Assembly: GCA_027475525.1 (NCBI GenBank)
Contig: JAMWFC010000090.1
Span: 2,036,847 to 2,100,846, forward strand
Direction of reading: 5' to 3'
Origin: Macrolepiota albuminosa
Lineage: Eukaryota > Basidiomycota > Agaricomycetes > Agaricales > Agaricaceae
DNA length: 64,000 nucleotides
The translations under genes and the position numbers were made by a program. The notes below the pieces were generated by a model that saw nothing but the letters and a program-made list of their open reading frames with translations, did not search any database and was not told where the DNA came from. Positions 23,692-35,208 of this stretch are shown here, piece after piece (positions within the stretch are counted from its first letter, which is position 1; every line of letters starts with the position of its first letter).

Positions 23692-25288
23692 CATTGGCTC
23701 AAAAAACTGTCCCAATGTTTGGCTCTTCTGGAAAGATTCACATGGTGTGCAACAATTACATAGGCAAAAAATTCAACTAAATCTTGGCTTTATAATGACA
23801 TAGAAATCTTGTGATTTGAACAAGAACTCGCTGATTAATAAATCAAACAAAATATTCAATCATTGTGGCAGTTTTTTGACCCACTCTAATATACTCTAAC
23901 TTTCATATCTAGTACTTGGTATGGCCTCCATTTGCCTTTATAACTGCCTTGATCCTTCTAGGCATGCTCTCTATAAGGCTTTGGCATACCTCTAATGATA
24001 TCTCATTCTACTTCTTGACTACTCTCTCCCACAACTCATGCACTCTTTTAAGGGGTACCTCATACTCCAAAAGTTTGTGCTTGATGTAAATCCAGAAATG
24101 TTCAATGAGATTGAGGTCAGGGGATTGAGCAAGCCAGGATATTACAATGATGCTGTTATCAGAAAACCAGGTTGTTGCCCATTTGGAGATGTGTTTTGGG
24201 TTATTGTCCTGCTGAAAATATTGTTCTTCCTCCTCCATTTCCAACTTCTCAAAGCTTTCCACCACTCCCTCATCTAAAATCTCACAATACTGTGCAGCAT
24301 CCATCTTCTCCTGAACTTCTATGAGCTTCCCTACTCCATTCCAATCTATATAGCCCCATACTATTAAACTGTTTCCTCCTCCATGCTTAATAGTTGGTGT
24401 AGTGGTGTGGTCAAATAATGGTTCTCCTGGAATTTTCCACACATATACCTTCCCATTTGATTCAATTTGATTAATCTTTGTTTTATCACTCCACAAAACC
24501 ATTTTCCAATCCTCTACTGTCTAGTTTTTATGATATTGAGCAAATTTGAGCTGGTTTGCACAATGAGCAGCCTTGAGCATAGGAACTTTCTTCTTTGTTG
24601 CTGAGCAAAAGCCTGCCTTCTTCAATGCATTTCTGACTGTCTGAGGATTGACAGGACTAGAGATGACAGAATTAGTGAACTGTGTAGCTTGAACAGCATT
24701 ATCCAGCTTCCTGGTAGTAATTTGACGAATAATAGACTGTTTGTCATATGCTATAAGCTTGGAAGGATAACCTCCAGGATAATTCTCTTTGTTGCTCTCC
24801 AGCTCTTTGCTGATCCTCCCCACAGTGCCCTTTCCCAGGCCAGTTTTTGCTTGGATTTGACGCTGAAAATACCCCTCATTAAGGAGAGAAGCAACAGAAA
24901 AGTGATTGGCAGCAGAAACAGGTTGCATGATGGTGGTAGAGCGTCAAAAAGGTGATTGATTAAAGTTGAACATGTCAAATTAGTACAAACAAGGTCACAT
25001 GACATTGTTTATACTTCTCACAAGGTGTTTCCATTTTTTACTGCTGAAAAGTATTGAGAAAATATGAAAATTAAAATGAGTCAAAAAACTGCCTCAATAA
25101 TTGAATATTTTGTTCACTTTATTAATCAGCAAGTTCTTATTCAAATCACATGATTTATACATCATTATGAAGCCAGAATGGAATTGTATGTCATGTGAAT
25201 TTCTACAATTTCTTGCTCATGTAATTGTTGCACACCATGTAAATCTTTCCAAAAAGGCCAAATATTGGGGCAGTTTTTTGAGCCAGTG
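23692..25288 (-). mobile_element. Tc1/mariner transposon with TA target duplication
   Basis: Ends read CATTGGCTCAAAAAACTG on the left and the inverted form on the right (CAGTTTTTTGAGCCAGTG), each next to TA, the classic Tc1 target. Each end also has an inner copy of the caaaaaactg motif about 190 bases in (23873 and 25078), so the ends are built from repeated binding-site-like units as in IR/DR Tc1 elements. It encodes one transposase on the minus strand. Confidence 0.9.
24008..24928 (-). pseudogene. Tc1 transposase (DD34E) with one in-frame nonsense codon
   Basis: Cut-and-paste transposase. A helix-turn-helix region at about residues 10-60 (LLNEGYFQRQIQAKTGLGKG) is followed by the catalytic core. 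The acidic triad is complete: D148 in LWSDKTKIN, D241 in FQQDNN and E276 in SPDLNLIEHFW, with exactly 34 residues between the last two, the DD34E spacing of the Tc1 family. The only break is TAG at codon 136 (24521-24523), where relatives usually have Trp; a single G-to-A change explains it. Length is about 306 residues, normal for the family. All else is in one frame, so inactivation looks recent. Confidence 0.88.
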
Positions 25289-25325
25289 TAATCCACCATC
25301 TTTTAAGTTGGTTGAGTTTACTTTA

Positions 25326-25378
25326 TGTTGAGAGACATTCTACTAAGCCACTGTGGCTCAGTAGAATGTCTTCTAACA
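25326..25378. repeat. Near-palindrome, copy 2
   Basis: Starts tgttgagagacattc and ends gaatgtcttctaaca, centred on gccactgtggc. Lies just past the right end of the Tc1 element. Its TGTT...AACA ends could mark an LTR edge, but no LTR body is clear. Confidence 0.7.
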
Positions 25379-26171
25379 GGATTCAACATGTTAGAACCTA
25401 TATCACACTAGTACTGATATAAGGATGTAACTTCAGTTCAATATGTGTAATTGACTGAATTCATGTCATACCTGATACAAGAATGTAACTATTGGTATGT
25501 CATGAGTAAAGTGCATGAAGTAAAGAAGTGATAGAAATGGAGCTCACCCTCAGTTCAATATGCATAATTGACTGAGGGTGTGGAATAGAAGAATGTCTAT
25601 TTAAGTAGGTACAGGACAAAGAAAGCTTTCTCCCTAACATGACAGTGGCCAGACAGTGGCCAGACAATAGGTGTGATGGGGACAAAAGAAGCTTTGTCCC
25701 TAGTGCAATGGTGGTCAAACAATGTGTGATATTGGAGAATGTGATTTGATTGAGGTTGAAGATATGTCATTATTTGTAGATATGTGGGTGCTAACACAAC
25801 AAACTCTGCATTGAGAGTGTCATTGGATAGCAATAGATGGGTTTTGAAATGGGTTTGGTAGAGGTCCAGCAAGTTAGCATCAGTTGTTTTCTGCACATCA
25901 TTTTACATATCATCCTCATGTTTTATACAACTGCAATGGAATATAAGTAACATTCAGCAAAAACATTGTACAATATTCATAAATCTAAATTTATTGTATT
26001 ACAAAAGTGTCATTGAAACTACAAAGATGGTGGATATTGAGACAAAATAGTATTTTGGTAAGACCAGACCAATATCTACCAGTCTCTATTATGAAAACAT
26101 TCCACTTCAATTTGTGTATTTATAGACATAGATAGAAGTACATAAACTGAAAAGCCCAGCCAACAAATATA
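25379..26171. other. Sequence without recognisable genes
   Basis: Contains two related tracts with ttcaatatgyrtaattgactga (near 25436 and 25553). No coding frame can be supported. Confidence 0.5.
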
Positions 26172-28271
26172 TTGCCTAATGTACAGATCTCCTGTTCACA
26201 ATCATCTGTTTTTCATGTTAGTTCATCTGATTTACGCTTGACAACATCAAGTTCTCCACCACCTAACCAACTATTACGCAATAAATCACCACTCTTACAA
26301 CCTTCTGACCCAAATCAAATAGATAACGTCCCTTGTCCTCGTCGAAAAATCATGATAACTGATGTGGGTCAAGCATTTTTTGAAGATATGCACAAGAAGA
26401 ACAAACATCTTGTTAAGCTTTGTGCTGATTATAAGGCACGTCTTATGCCACACCAAGGCCTTGCTGCCATACTGGACCTTAATGCTTTTCAAGAGTTGGC
26501 TCAATTTACCACGCTTTTAATGGAAACTGGTCACCTCAAGGACATAGCCATCAGTAATTACCTTATGCATGCGCTTCTTGGATCCAATCTTCCTAAACTG
26601 AAAACCAATAAAACCTACAATCTCGACAAACCTCCGAACAATTATCATGAAGCAATCAACTGACCGGACGTGAATGTATGGCACGCAGCAATAAAGAGGG
26701 AAATAGCTAGCCTCAATCAATAAAAGATTTTCACTCCAGCCGGCTTACCTTCTGGTCGCAAAGCTATAGGAGTCTGTTGGGTCTATGCACATAAGTTTAA
26801 TGCAGATGGGTCGATAATTAGAGGAATGGAAAAGGCTCAGCTAGTGGCACAGGGTTTCAGTCAAAGGCCTGAGGATTATGGCATGACATATGCGCTGGTT
26901 GCCAAGATGATGAGCATCAGGATCACCCTGGCATACGTGGCTATGTATGACCTGGAACTGTTCACATTTGACGTCAAAACCACGTTCCTAAATGCTTCAC
27001 TTTTACAAGAAATATACTGTAAACAGATTCCTGGCTTTCCGAATGCTGAACCATTCAAAGTAAATCGAGTCCTGCATGCACTGTATGGCCTTAAACAAGC
27101 ATCACACAAATGGTATGAAGTAATCCGAGAAGAACTTGAACTGTATGGTCTAACCAGATGCGGAGTTGATCATGCTGTATTTTACGGTCATTTTTCTACA
27201 CCACCCGATGCATTTATTTCCTCTCCGAAAGACTGTCAAGACCTTTTCATCATTATATGCCTTCATGTGGACAATGGACTAAACGCAACAAATTCAAAAG
27301 CACTCTATGATTGGATTATTCACCGCATGAAACAACATTTTAAAGTTAAGGATTCTGGCATGACAGATTTGTACCTTGGCATACACATCGATCAGGACCA
27401 TTCTCAAAAGAAATTGTGGATATCACAAAAGGGTTACGTTCTTGATCTACTCACAAGCTATCAATTACTTGATGCCACGCCCTTGTTATTACCAATCATG
27501 GGACAACTTGAAGATTTGCCTGACCCCCCTTCAAACGCTCTACCTGAGATAGGTGATGACGATATCAAGATTTACTACCAATGACTTGTCGGGTCCATCC
27601 TATACCTTAGCTTGTGCACTTGACCTGACCTTGCATTCACGGCAATGTCCCTGGGACAATATAACTCTAATCCTTCTCAGAAACATCTATTAGCGGCAAA
27701 AAGAGTCCTATGTTATCTATCGGGCACCAGAGACTACACGATCAAATACAATTTTTCCGACATATCTTCCAATCCTCTGGTACAAATGATTTTTCCGACG
27801 AATTTTGGTGCAGTCAATGCCGATTGGGCCTCTGACTCCAAAAATCGTCGGAGTATATCGGGATACGCCTTCTTTATCTACTCAAGCCTAGTTTCCTAGT
27901 CGTCAGTTAAAGAACAAACGATCGCACTTTCATTGACGGAAGCTGAGTATATGTCACTTGTCCATGCGATGCAAGAGGCACTTGCCATCCAATATTTCTT
28001 GACGTCTTTGGACCTTCCAATTCCACATCCTTTCCCAATTTTCTGCAACAATAAGAGTGCGCTAGACATCACGAACTCTGATTCCACTGGCACACATTTG
28101 AAACACATCGACATCTGTTATCATTTCATTCGACAACACCTTAGGTCTGGTTCTTTCATCACATCTTGGATACCAACAACCAAAATAGTCACAGATATCT
28201 TTACGAAGCCATTGGGAAAAGAACCACACTACAAATTTGTTGAAGCTCTGGGTATCGTTACTTTGCCTTGA
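26172..28271 (+). pseudogene. 5'-truncated Copia pol (RT and RNase H)
   Basis: Ty1/Copia element lacking gag, protease and integrase. The RT starts near 26660 (VWHAAIKREIASL), continues through FDVKTTFLNASLLQEIY (26965) and LHALYGLKQASHKWYE (27070); the usual catalytic YVDD reads HVDN (27264), so the last Asp is lost. RNase H has TEAEYMSLVHAMQEAL (27937) and the C-terminal IVTDIFTKPLGKEPHY. Nonsense codons include TGA at 27583 and another before PDLAF, at places where Copia proteins have Arg (TRPDL). A matching 3' LTR follows. Confidence 0.9.
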
Positions 28272-28330
28272 TTTCTCTTTTCTTCAGTTTGTTCTTTCTT
28301 CTTGCAACCACTTCACAACTGATGGGGTTG

Positions 28331-28619
28331 TGTTACGGATATTATCCTGTTTGAGTCAGTGTGCTATGTGGTCACATAATCAGTGTTGAAGACATGCTTA
28401 GGCGACACATCATCCTCAGTTGTTCTCTGTCATATTGACACTATACTGAGGATGTACATATTTCTCTTACTGTATATTGTATTGTCTCTAGTAGTGAATA
28501 GTCTCTCGCCTATCTCATAGGTATAAATACAAAGTTGTTCTCTGTCATATCAACACTACACTGAGGATTCTCTCGACTATCTCATAGTCATACCATGGGT
28601 TTTTGAGTCTGGTCTGATA
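28331..28619 (+). repeat. 3' LTR of the 26.2-kb Copia
   Basis: Starts TGTTACGGATATTATCC after a short purine tract (gatgggg) and runs to tctggtctgata. Its first 100 and last 80 bases match the split LTR at 42544-42443 and 39202-39131 on the minus strand, so the two Copias are one family. It contains an internal repeat of gttgttctctgtcatat, about 110 bases apart. Confidence 0.8.
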
Positions 28620-28805
28620 GACATCAACCTCATTGGAGGTGATGCTTTTTGGGACAAAAATAGCACCACCTGAGATCGATCTCCAATCTGCTGGCACTAC
28701 TGGTACTAAAACCTGTTTCTATCAGAAAAAGTGACAAAGAAATGTGTTATGCTATTTTCAATATAAATATTTCTAAGGGAAAAAGGTTGGAGACAATGGG
28801 AAAAT

Positions 28806-29133
28806 TGTCGAGGGTAATGCCTCGTGACTCCAGATTCATCATGAAACACCCACGTCATATATTAAGTCATAATCCATATGTTTTCTTCTTTTTTACATAC
28901 ATGTCTTAAAACTCCATATTGATTACTCATATATGACGTCCTCCTGTCTCACTACTACGACTGTATATTATGTCGAGACACACCTGGAGATGGATCATCT
29001 TATGATTTCCATTCTCCAGGTGAGTCTTCTTTGTACTTTATTACTTACAAATCATCTTACAACTTCTATTCTCCAGATACTTGTTATATTATATTCGTAC
29101 ACAAATAAATCTATTTGCCTATATGCTGCGTCT
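28806..29133 (+). repeat. 5' LTR of the Copia at 28.8-34.5 kb
   Basis: Starts TGTCGAGGGTAATGCC. It is about 57 bases longer than its 3' partner because of a segment at 29020-29076 that begins gtgagt and ends ctccag. Confidence 0.9.
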
Positions 29134-29145
29134 GGTTATGGGCTC
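29134..29145 (+). other. Primer binding site, half-tRNA type
   Basis: GGTTATGGGCTC directly after the LTR resembles the complement of the anticodon stem-loop of initiator tRNA-Met (GGTTATGAGCCC). Copia of Drosophila and yeast Ty5 use such an internal tRNA site. The gag ATG (29138) lies inside it. Confidence 0.55.
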
Positions 29146-31487
29146 CGCTGTCACATCTGACAATACTTTGGAAACATTACAGTTTGCGAAGTTTAACGGT
29201 ATCAACTATCATGTCTGGTCCGATAATATGAAGAATGCATTACTGGCTAAATCGTTATGGGGTGTTACTTATGGACAAGAGACCTGCCCACCTAAACCTC
29301 CTACTGAATACTCCAACTTGTCGACCACTACCTGTTCTAAAGGGGATCAGTCACCTCAGACCGTCTCTAAAGAGGAGCAGGATGAGTCATCGACTGCTGC
29401 CTGTCCTAAAGAGGATCAGTCACCTCAGACTGTCCTTAAAGAAGAACAGGAGTTGATGAATGTATTATATTCCAAGGACTATTCAGCATGGGAACATGCC
29501 CATGAGAGGTATGAGCATTGGCTAAACAAGGACAATGCTGTGAGGAGGTTAATTTGAAGTGCCATCAAATATACTCAATGCAAATCTATCGTCACCCTTG
29601 ATACTTCAAAGAAAATCTGGGATCACCTTCATCAACATTACGTTGACCAACAGAGTGGGATCAACATACATTATTATCACCAGCAGTTGTATGGAAAACA
29701 ATGGGATGGAAGTTCCCCCTTGATGGACCATCTCGGTTTCTATATGAATATTTGTCGCTGATTTCTTGATGCTGGTCACTGCATTGATGACAATACCATA
29801 ATCAATGCTATTCTTTTATCATTACCACATTCTCCTACCTGGGAAGTTGTCAAACAGAATTTGCTGTTTCGCGGTGCCTCTTTAAACCTTGAAACTGTCA
29901 CAACTGAGTTATTGATAGTTTTTGACCGTATTAACATGGAGGACACTGCAACTAGCAAGACATTGGCATTTACTGCAAAAACTGAGCCTGAATTGAGTAG
30001 GAGTCGACAAATTTCTAAAACAACAAAAAGGAAATTAAAACCAAGTTACGAGCCTAAACCTGATGATACTTGTCATAATTGTGGCAAGAAGGGACACTGG
30101 AGTCTGAAGTGCCCCAAGCCCAAGAAGGCGAAAAATGCAGGTCAAGCTCGACTTACCGTTTCCACTCGTAATTCCGAATCTTGCGAAATCGGCCAAGTCA
30201 TGATGGCAACTTCGAAGGACATGCCCACTGGATGACTTCTTGACAGTGCCGCTTCAAGTCATATGGTAGCTGATCAGACTTATTTTATCGAATACCATAA
30301 GACAAGTAATCAGCACATATCCGTTGAAGGACAAAATCAATTACCTGTTGAAGGTACAGGTGTGATCTGCACTCATTTGTCTTCTGGTACAAGTGATGTA
30401 GTCTTGCACAATGTCCTCCACATTCCCAATCTAGGGGCTAACCTCATCAGTCTGGATTCCTTACAGCACAAAGGGGTTAGGTTTCATGACTTTCTTTATG
30501 GAATTTCATTGTCTTGGCAAGGTCAAGAATTCCTTCATGCAAATCTCGTTGGCACTTGCAGCACACTTTACCGAATCAAAACTATGACCATTGGAATAGT
30601 TGATAACTAGGTGGCCTATATTGCCAGTGAGTCTACCATGTGTTTATGGCACCATCAATTAGGACACATCAGTCCTCGCATTATAAAAACCATGGTGGAT
30701 CACAATTTAGTCACAGGCATTAAAATAAAGCTACCTCAAGAATTCAATTGGTTATGCAGTGGATGTGCTGAAGATAAGGCTATTAGACTGCCCTTGCCCA
30801 ACGTTAGCAACACAAAATATGAGAAAAATTGATTATTGGTTATGGACCTCACTGGACCCATGAGTGTAGCCACCTGGGATGGAAACCAGTATGCTATGGT
30901 GATAGTCAAAGCCAGCAAACGTTTTCCAACTGGGAGACTCCTCAAAACTAAAGAGGAAATGGGAGACAATGTGCGCAAAGTCACGGCTATGTATGAGCGT
31001 GATGGTAGTCAGTTTGTTAAGATTATCTGAACTGACAATGGCAGTGAATTCGTTAATTCCACGATGCGAAAATTCTGTGCACTCAACGGAATAAAATATC
31101 AAACTATGAATCTCTACTGACCACAGCAGAATGGAATTGTGGAACACGCTATAGCTGTAATAATGGAGATGGTTAGAAGTATGCTTCACAAGGCAAAAAT
31201 GGACTTACAGTATTGGGGAGAAGTGTTCCTTTACCCTGTCTATATACAATCGATTATGCCAACATCAGCCCTTCAAGGAAAGGTTCCACTCACAGAGTGG
31301 AATGGATGTGTCCCCAATTTATCTCATCTCCAAATCTTTGAATCATTAGGTTGGGCTCACATTCCAAAGAAAGTTCGACAAGGCAAACTTGAATCTTGAG
31401 CAGTAAGGGTTCGAATGCTTGGGTGGTGGTCAGATGAAACCAAAGGTTACAAATTGGAGGACTTAGAGAACGGCAAGTTGATATCCT
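29138..31487 (+). pseudogene. Copia gag-protease-integrase with nonsense codons
   Basis: One reading frame runs through without a shift but with eight stops (TGA at 29555, 29759, 30233, 30830, 31028, 31118, 31397; TAG at 30608). Parts in order: an N-terminal gag domain (KFNGINYHVWSDNMK), a CCHC zinc knuckle (CHNCGKKGHWSLKC, 30072), a protease active-site region (LLDSAASSHMVADQ, 30238), a pre-integrase zinc region (LWHHQLGHI, CSGCAEDK) and the integrase core (TDNGSEFVN at 31031, PQQNGIVEH at 31121). The coding part stops at the solo LTR. Confidence 0.92.
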
Positions 31488-32237
31488 TGTCAGGTTCCGC
31501 TGAGTTGGGGGCTTTCTGGGAAAGCAGTCGCCCTTACGATGCGGACTTGACCTATGGATACTCGGGTGTCTGGAACTCCGGGGCTAGGACTCCGGGGTTC
31601 AAGATGCAGACAGGGGCAGTCCCAGGAGAGGAGACTTGGTCCGGGGGTTTTGGGTTGTGAGTAGCTGGGGGATTCGGGATGGAGGTCGAGTCGTGAACCA
31701 GGGGTTCTAAGACGAGACCAAGTTAGTAAGTAAAGTCGTGAAGTGCGTACCAATCTTTAGAGCACACGAGTATTCAAGCGTGCCAGTCAAGCATGCCAGT
31801 CAATGCGTACCAGTCAAACAGAGGGCACGCAACAATCCAAGTAAAGCAAATGTAAACAGTGTAATCAGTGTAACAGTGTAATATCAAGACTAACGAATAC
31901 AACAGGGGACTACGCTATAAGTACTACAGGACCGGGTCTCGGGGTTCTGGGATGTCTGGGATGGGTTCTGGGGGTCATTGAGTAGCGGGCAGGGACTGTA
32001 TACCTGGATCGCGCATGTGGGGCACGCAATCAATTGGCGCGGAGGGAGCTGTGATGCGTGATGCATGTGATCCGATTGTTGATCGGGGCCAGTAGTGGCT
32101 GATGGCGGTCCTTGATGCGCATGATGGCAGTGTCGGTAGCCATGATGGCAGGGCGTGTCCTGTGGGGTCGGAGGGAGGGTCCCGGATGGTGTTCCGGGGG
32201 TGTCCCGGGGTGGGTCTGGAGGGGAGGGGTCGTGACA
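31488..32237. repeat. Solo LTR inserted in Copia pol (TSD ATCCT)
   Basis: A 750-base sequence starting TGTCAGGTTCC and ending GTCGTGACA, with perfect inverted TGTCA/TGACA ends and ATCCT repeated on both sides (31483-31487, 32238-32242). Without it and one ATCCT, the Copia frame reads on through KLISSRDVKFYED. No internal gene, so it is what remains after LTR-LTR recombination. Much GC-richer than its surroundings. Confidence 0.92.
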
Positions 32238-32242
32238 ATCCT

Positions 32243-34249
32243 CAAGGGATGTCAAATTTTACGAGGACAATACTCTGAGTGAACTTGCTCATTTTGACTC
32301 TGGTTTGACTCAATCATCTCCTGAAGAAATCAATGAGATGATTGATACTGCTGTTTATCCTGAGTCAGATTTACCAGAGAAAGTTGACATTCCCTCTATG
32401 AGTTCCAAATCTGAAGTTGAGTCTCAACTACAGGAGCTCCTGCTCACTGACGATGAAATGAGAGAAGAAACACCAATTGGAGAATTACAATATCCTTCTG
32501 TGCCACCTTTTCTTTCCCCTCCACCTGTTGTAAGTCTGACCAAAGTACCACCTGCGCCTCGAAAGTCGTCAAGATGGCAAGACCTGCCCTGCTGTGAGCC
32601 TTTGACACGCACTAAACATATTCCAATTAGATATCAACAAGATCATGACGATGAAGACTCAAGTCATATGGCCTTTGTTGCTGTCTTGGGACCTTGTATT
32701 GAGGACGCTTTGGCTTCTCCACAGGCTGGTGACTAGCAAAAGGCTATAGAATCGGAATATAAACAGCTTCTTCAAAAACGAGTTTTCAAAGAAGTCGACA
32801 AGTTACCTCCAGGCAAAAGAGCCATGGGAAGTAAAGTTGTATTAAAGGAAAAGTTTGATGAACATGGCAAACACGTGAAATATAAAGCATACATTGTTGC
32901 ACAAGGTTTTTTGCAGGTCCCAGGTATTGACTATAACAATACGTTTTTGTCAGTTGCCAAGTTTACAACTTTTCGAGTGTTTTTGACCTTAGCCGCTTTG
33001 CTTGATTTCGAGATTCATCAAATTGATGTCGTGGGTGCTTATTTGGAGAGAAATCTTGATGAAGAGATATATATGTGCGCTCCAAAAGAAATCAGTAAGG
33101 CCAAATACTGGAAGTTGCTCAAGGCTATATATAGCCTCAAACAAGCAGGTCGCAAATGGAAGGAAAGACTACATGACGTACTCATGACCTTAGGATTCAA
33201 GCCCTCACACGCCAACAACTGCTTGTATATTTTACGATCAAAAGGTCAAATCTTGCTTATCATCGTTGTCTATGTCGATGATATGGCAATAGCAGGTAAG
33301 GATATTTGCAGGATTATTTTGTTCAAATAGAACATGAATAGGAACTTCGACATCACGAATCTTGGAGAAGTTCACTATATTCTTAGTCTTCAAATTAAAT
33401 GGGATTGACCCAATTGAGTTATCTATTTAAACCAATCGATTTACATTGACTGCGTTTTAGAACGATTTGGGATGACTTCTTGCCATCCTGTAATGATTCC
33501 CCTGCAAACAAATCACGACCTTTCACAACTCCAATGCCTGCATACAAAGAAAGAACATGATAACTATGCTCTATATTCCAATGGGCTAAATTACTTATTC
33601 CTAGTCGGCTCACTGTTATATGTGACTCAAACTTGACCCGATATTCAGTTTTTGGTCAGTTTATTAGCCCAGTTTTTCAATAACCCTGGTATCCCTCATT
33701 TTATAGGTTGCAAACATGTTCTACAATATTTAAAAGGCACAAAGTCGCTTTGCCTTAAATTGGGTGGCTTTAAACATGAGCAGATCTTATTAGTGGGATG
33801 GAGCGATGATCAATGCTCTGTAAGTGGACAGTGTTACGATATTGATGGAAGCTTGTTTCCTGGTCATCTAGGAAACAATTGGTGACAGCGACATCGACAG
33901 TGGAGGCAGAGTATATTGCCTCTACAAATGCAATCCGAGAAGCCATTTGGCTTCAAAATTTGTTGAAAGATCTCGGTTTTGAACAAGTACAAGCGACTAT
34001 CATCCACACCAATAATACTGGAAGTATCGCATTGTCCAAGAACCCTGTCGGTCACTCTCATGCCAAACACATCGATATACGCTTCCATTTTATCTGAGAG
34101 CATATTGCTCAGGGAAAGATTTGACTAGAATATGTTCCTACCCAGAAAATGATTGCCGATATGTTGACTAAGACATTGCCTCACAAAACCTTCAAAAAGT
34201 ATTGTGAATTTTTGAGAGTAGTTTCTCCTTCGTCACAGTCAAGTGTGAG
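32243..34249 (+). pseudogene. Copia RT and RNase H, nonsense-rich
   Basis: Continuation of the Copia polyprotein. RT motifs: RAMGSKVVLKEKFDEHG (32820), IDVVGAYLERNLDEEIYM (33025), KAIYSLKQAGRKWKERL (33122) and an intact catalytic box VYVDDMAIAG (33268). RNase H: VATSTVEAEYIAS relic near 33890 and MIADMLTKTLPHK near 34150. Stops: TAG at 32734 and 33328; TGA at 33406, 33415, 33634, 34095 and 34122. One frame change near 33880. Confidence 0.9.
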
Positions 34250-34517
34250 TATTGAGGGTAATGCCTTGTGACTCTGGATTCATCATGAAACATCCACGTC
34301 ATACATTAAGTCATAATTTGTATGTTTTCTTCTTTTCTACATACATGTCTTAAAACTCTATATTGATTACTCATATATGACATCCTCCTGTCTCACTACT
34401 ACAACTGTATATTATGTTGAGACACACCTGGAGATGGATCATCTTACGATTTCCATTCTCCAGATACTTATATTATATTCGTACATGAATAAATCTATTT
34501 GCTTATATGCTGCATCA
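34250..34517 (+). repeat. 3' LTR of the Copia at 28.8-34.5 kb
   Basis: Matches the 5' LTR along its length; the first bases read TATTGAGG where the 5' copy has TGTCGAGG, and it ends GCATCA. Lacks the 57-base segment of the 5' copy. Confidence 0.9.
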
Positions 34518-34709
34518 AAAATGCCTTTTTCTAAGGGAAAAAGTTGCCAAAAAAATGGCATGACACATTTCTTTGTCACTTTTTCTGGTGAAAACAGGTT
34601 TTGGCACCAGTAGTGTGGGTGGTTTCTTTGTAGGTTTCCACTGGACTCTTACACAGACTTCTGAGTACATCTTTAAACCTCAATCCTACAGATTCAGATG
34701 GAACTTTGC

Positions 34710-35208
34710 TGTCAGGGAACTCCTCATTTCTTCCTTTTCTCACTCCTTATCTCTTCACTCTCCTTCCATTCATTCTCTTATTTCTTCTGACATTATTTCA
34801 TTTCACTGTTTCTATTCTTTCAACACTATCTGTTAGTACTACTCTCAGCCTTTGAGATGCTCTGGTTCTTTAGCCACCATTCAGACAAGTGTGGGCCCAC
34901 TCAGCACCACTTCCAGACCGCTTCTATAAGCCAGAGTTTGCCAGAGTTTGCCCCTTATTTGTACAAGTGTTTGTGTAGGCAATTTTCAAGTTTTTAAGGT
35001 TTTGTTGTACTGTACAGTTGTTTCCCACGCTTCAGAGGCCTCAGAAGCGTCCAACCTGGCATAGGGAATCCCTAGACCTGTTCTCTTTGGATCTCCCTCT
35101 GCCAGGTGAGTAGCTACCTTGATATTGTCAGTATATATTCTAATACACTTTGGATCTCCCTCTGCCAGCTGTGTGACTGAGCCACAGCCTCTAGAGGTCG
35201 CCCTTACA
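34710..35208 (+). repeat. Solo LTR with TSD TTTGC
   Basis: Starts TGTCAGGGAACTCC and ends CCCTTACA, with TTTGC on both sides (34705-34709, 35209-35213). Same family as 19958-20454. No internal region is left. Confidence 0.88.

Larger units (their letters stand above)
28806..34517 (+). mobile_element. Complete but decayed Ty1/Copia element (TSD AAAAT)
   Basis: Two LTRs (28806-29133 and 34250-34517) flank gag, protease, integrase, RT and RNase H. AAAAT occurs on both sides (28801-28805 and 34518-34522). It sits inside the CACTA-like MITE and is itself interrupted by a solo LTR at 31488-32237. Confidence 0.93.
28695..34615. mobile_element. CACTA-like MITE, split by a Copia
   Basis: The left arm (28695-28800) begins CACTACTGGT and the right arm (34523-34615) ends ACCAGTAGTG; they are inverted copies sharing agaaaaagtgacaaagaaat. 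Three bases, TGG, are repeated outside both ends. CACTA ends with a 3-base duplication are the mark of the CACTA/EnSpm superfamily. Without the Copia it would be only about 200 bases, so it is a miniature non-autonomous element. Confidence 0.75.

Noticed and set aside
31490..32255. Minus-strand Pro-rich frames near 32 kb
   Set aside because: They fall inside the solo LTR and overlap each other in all frames.
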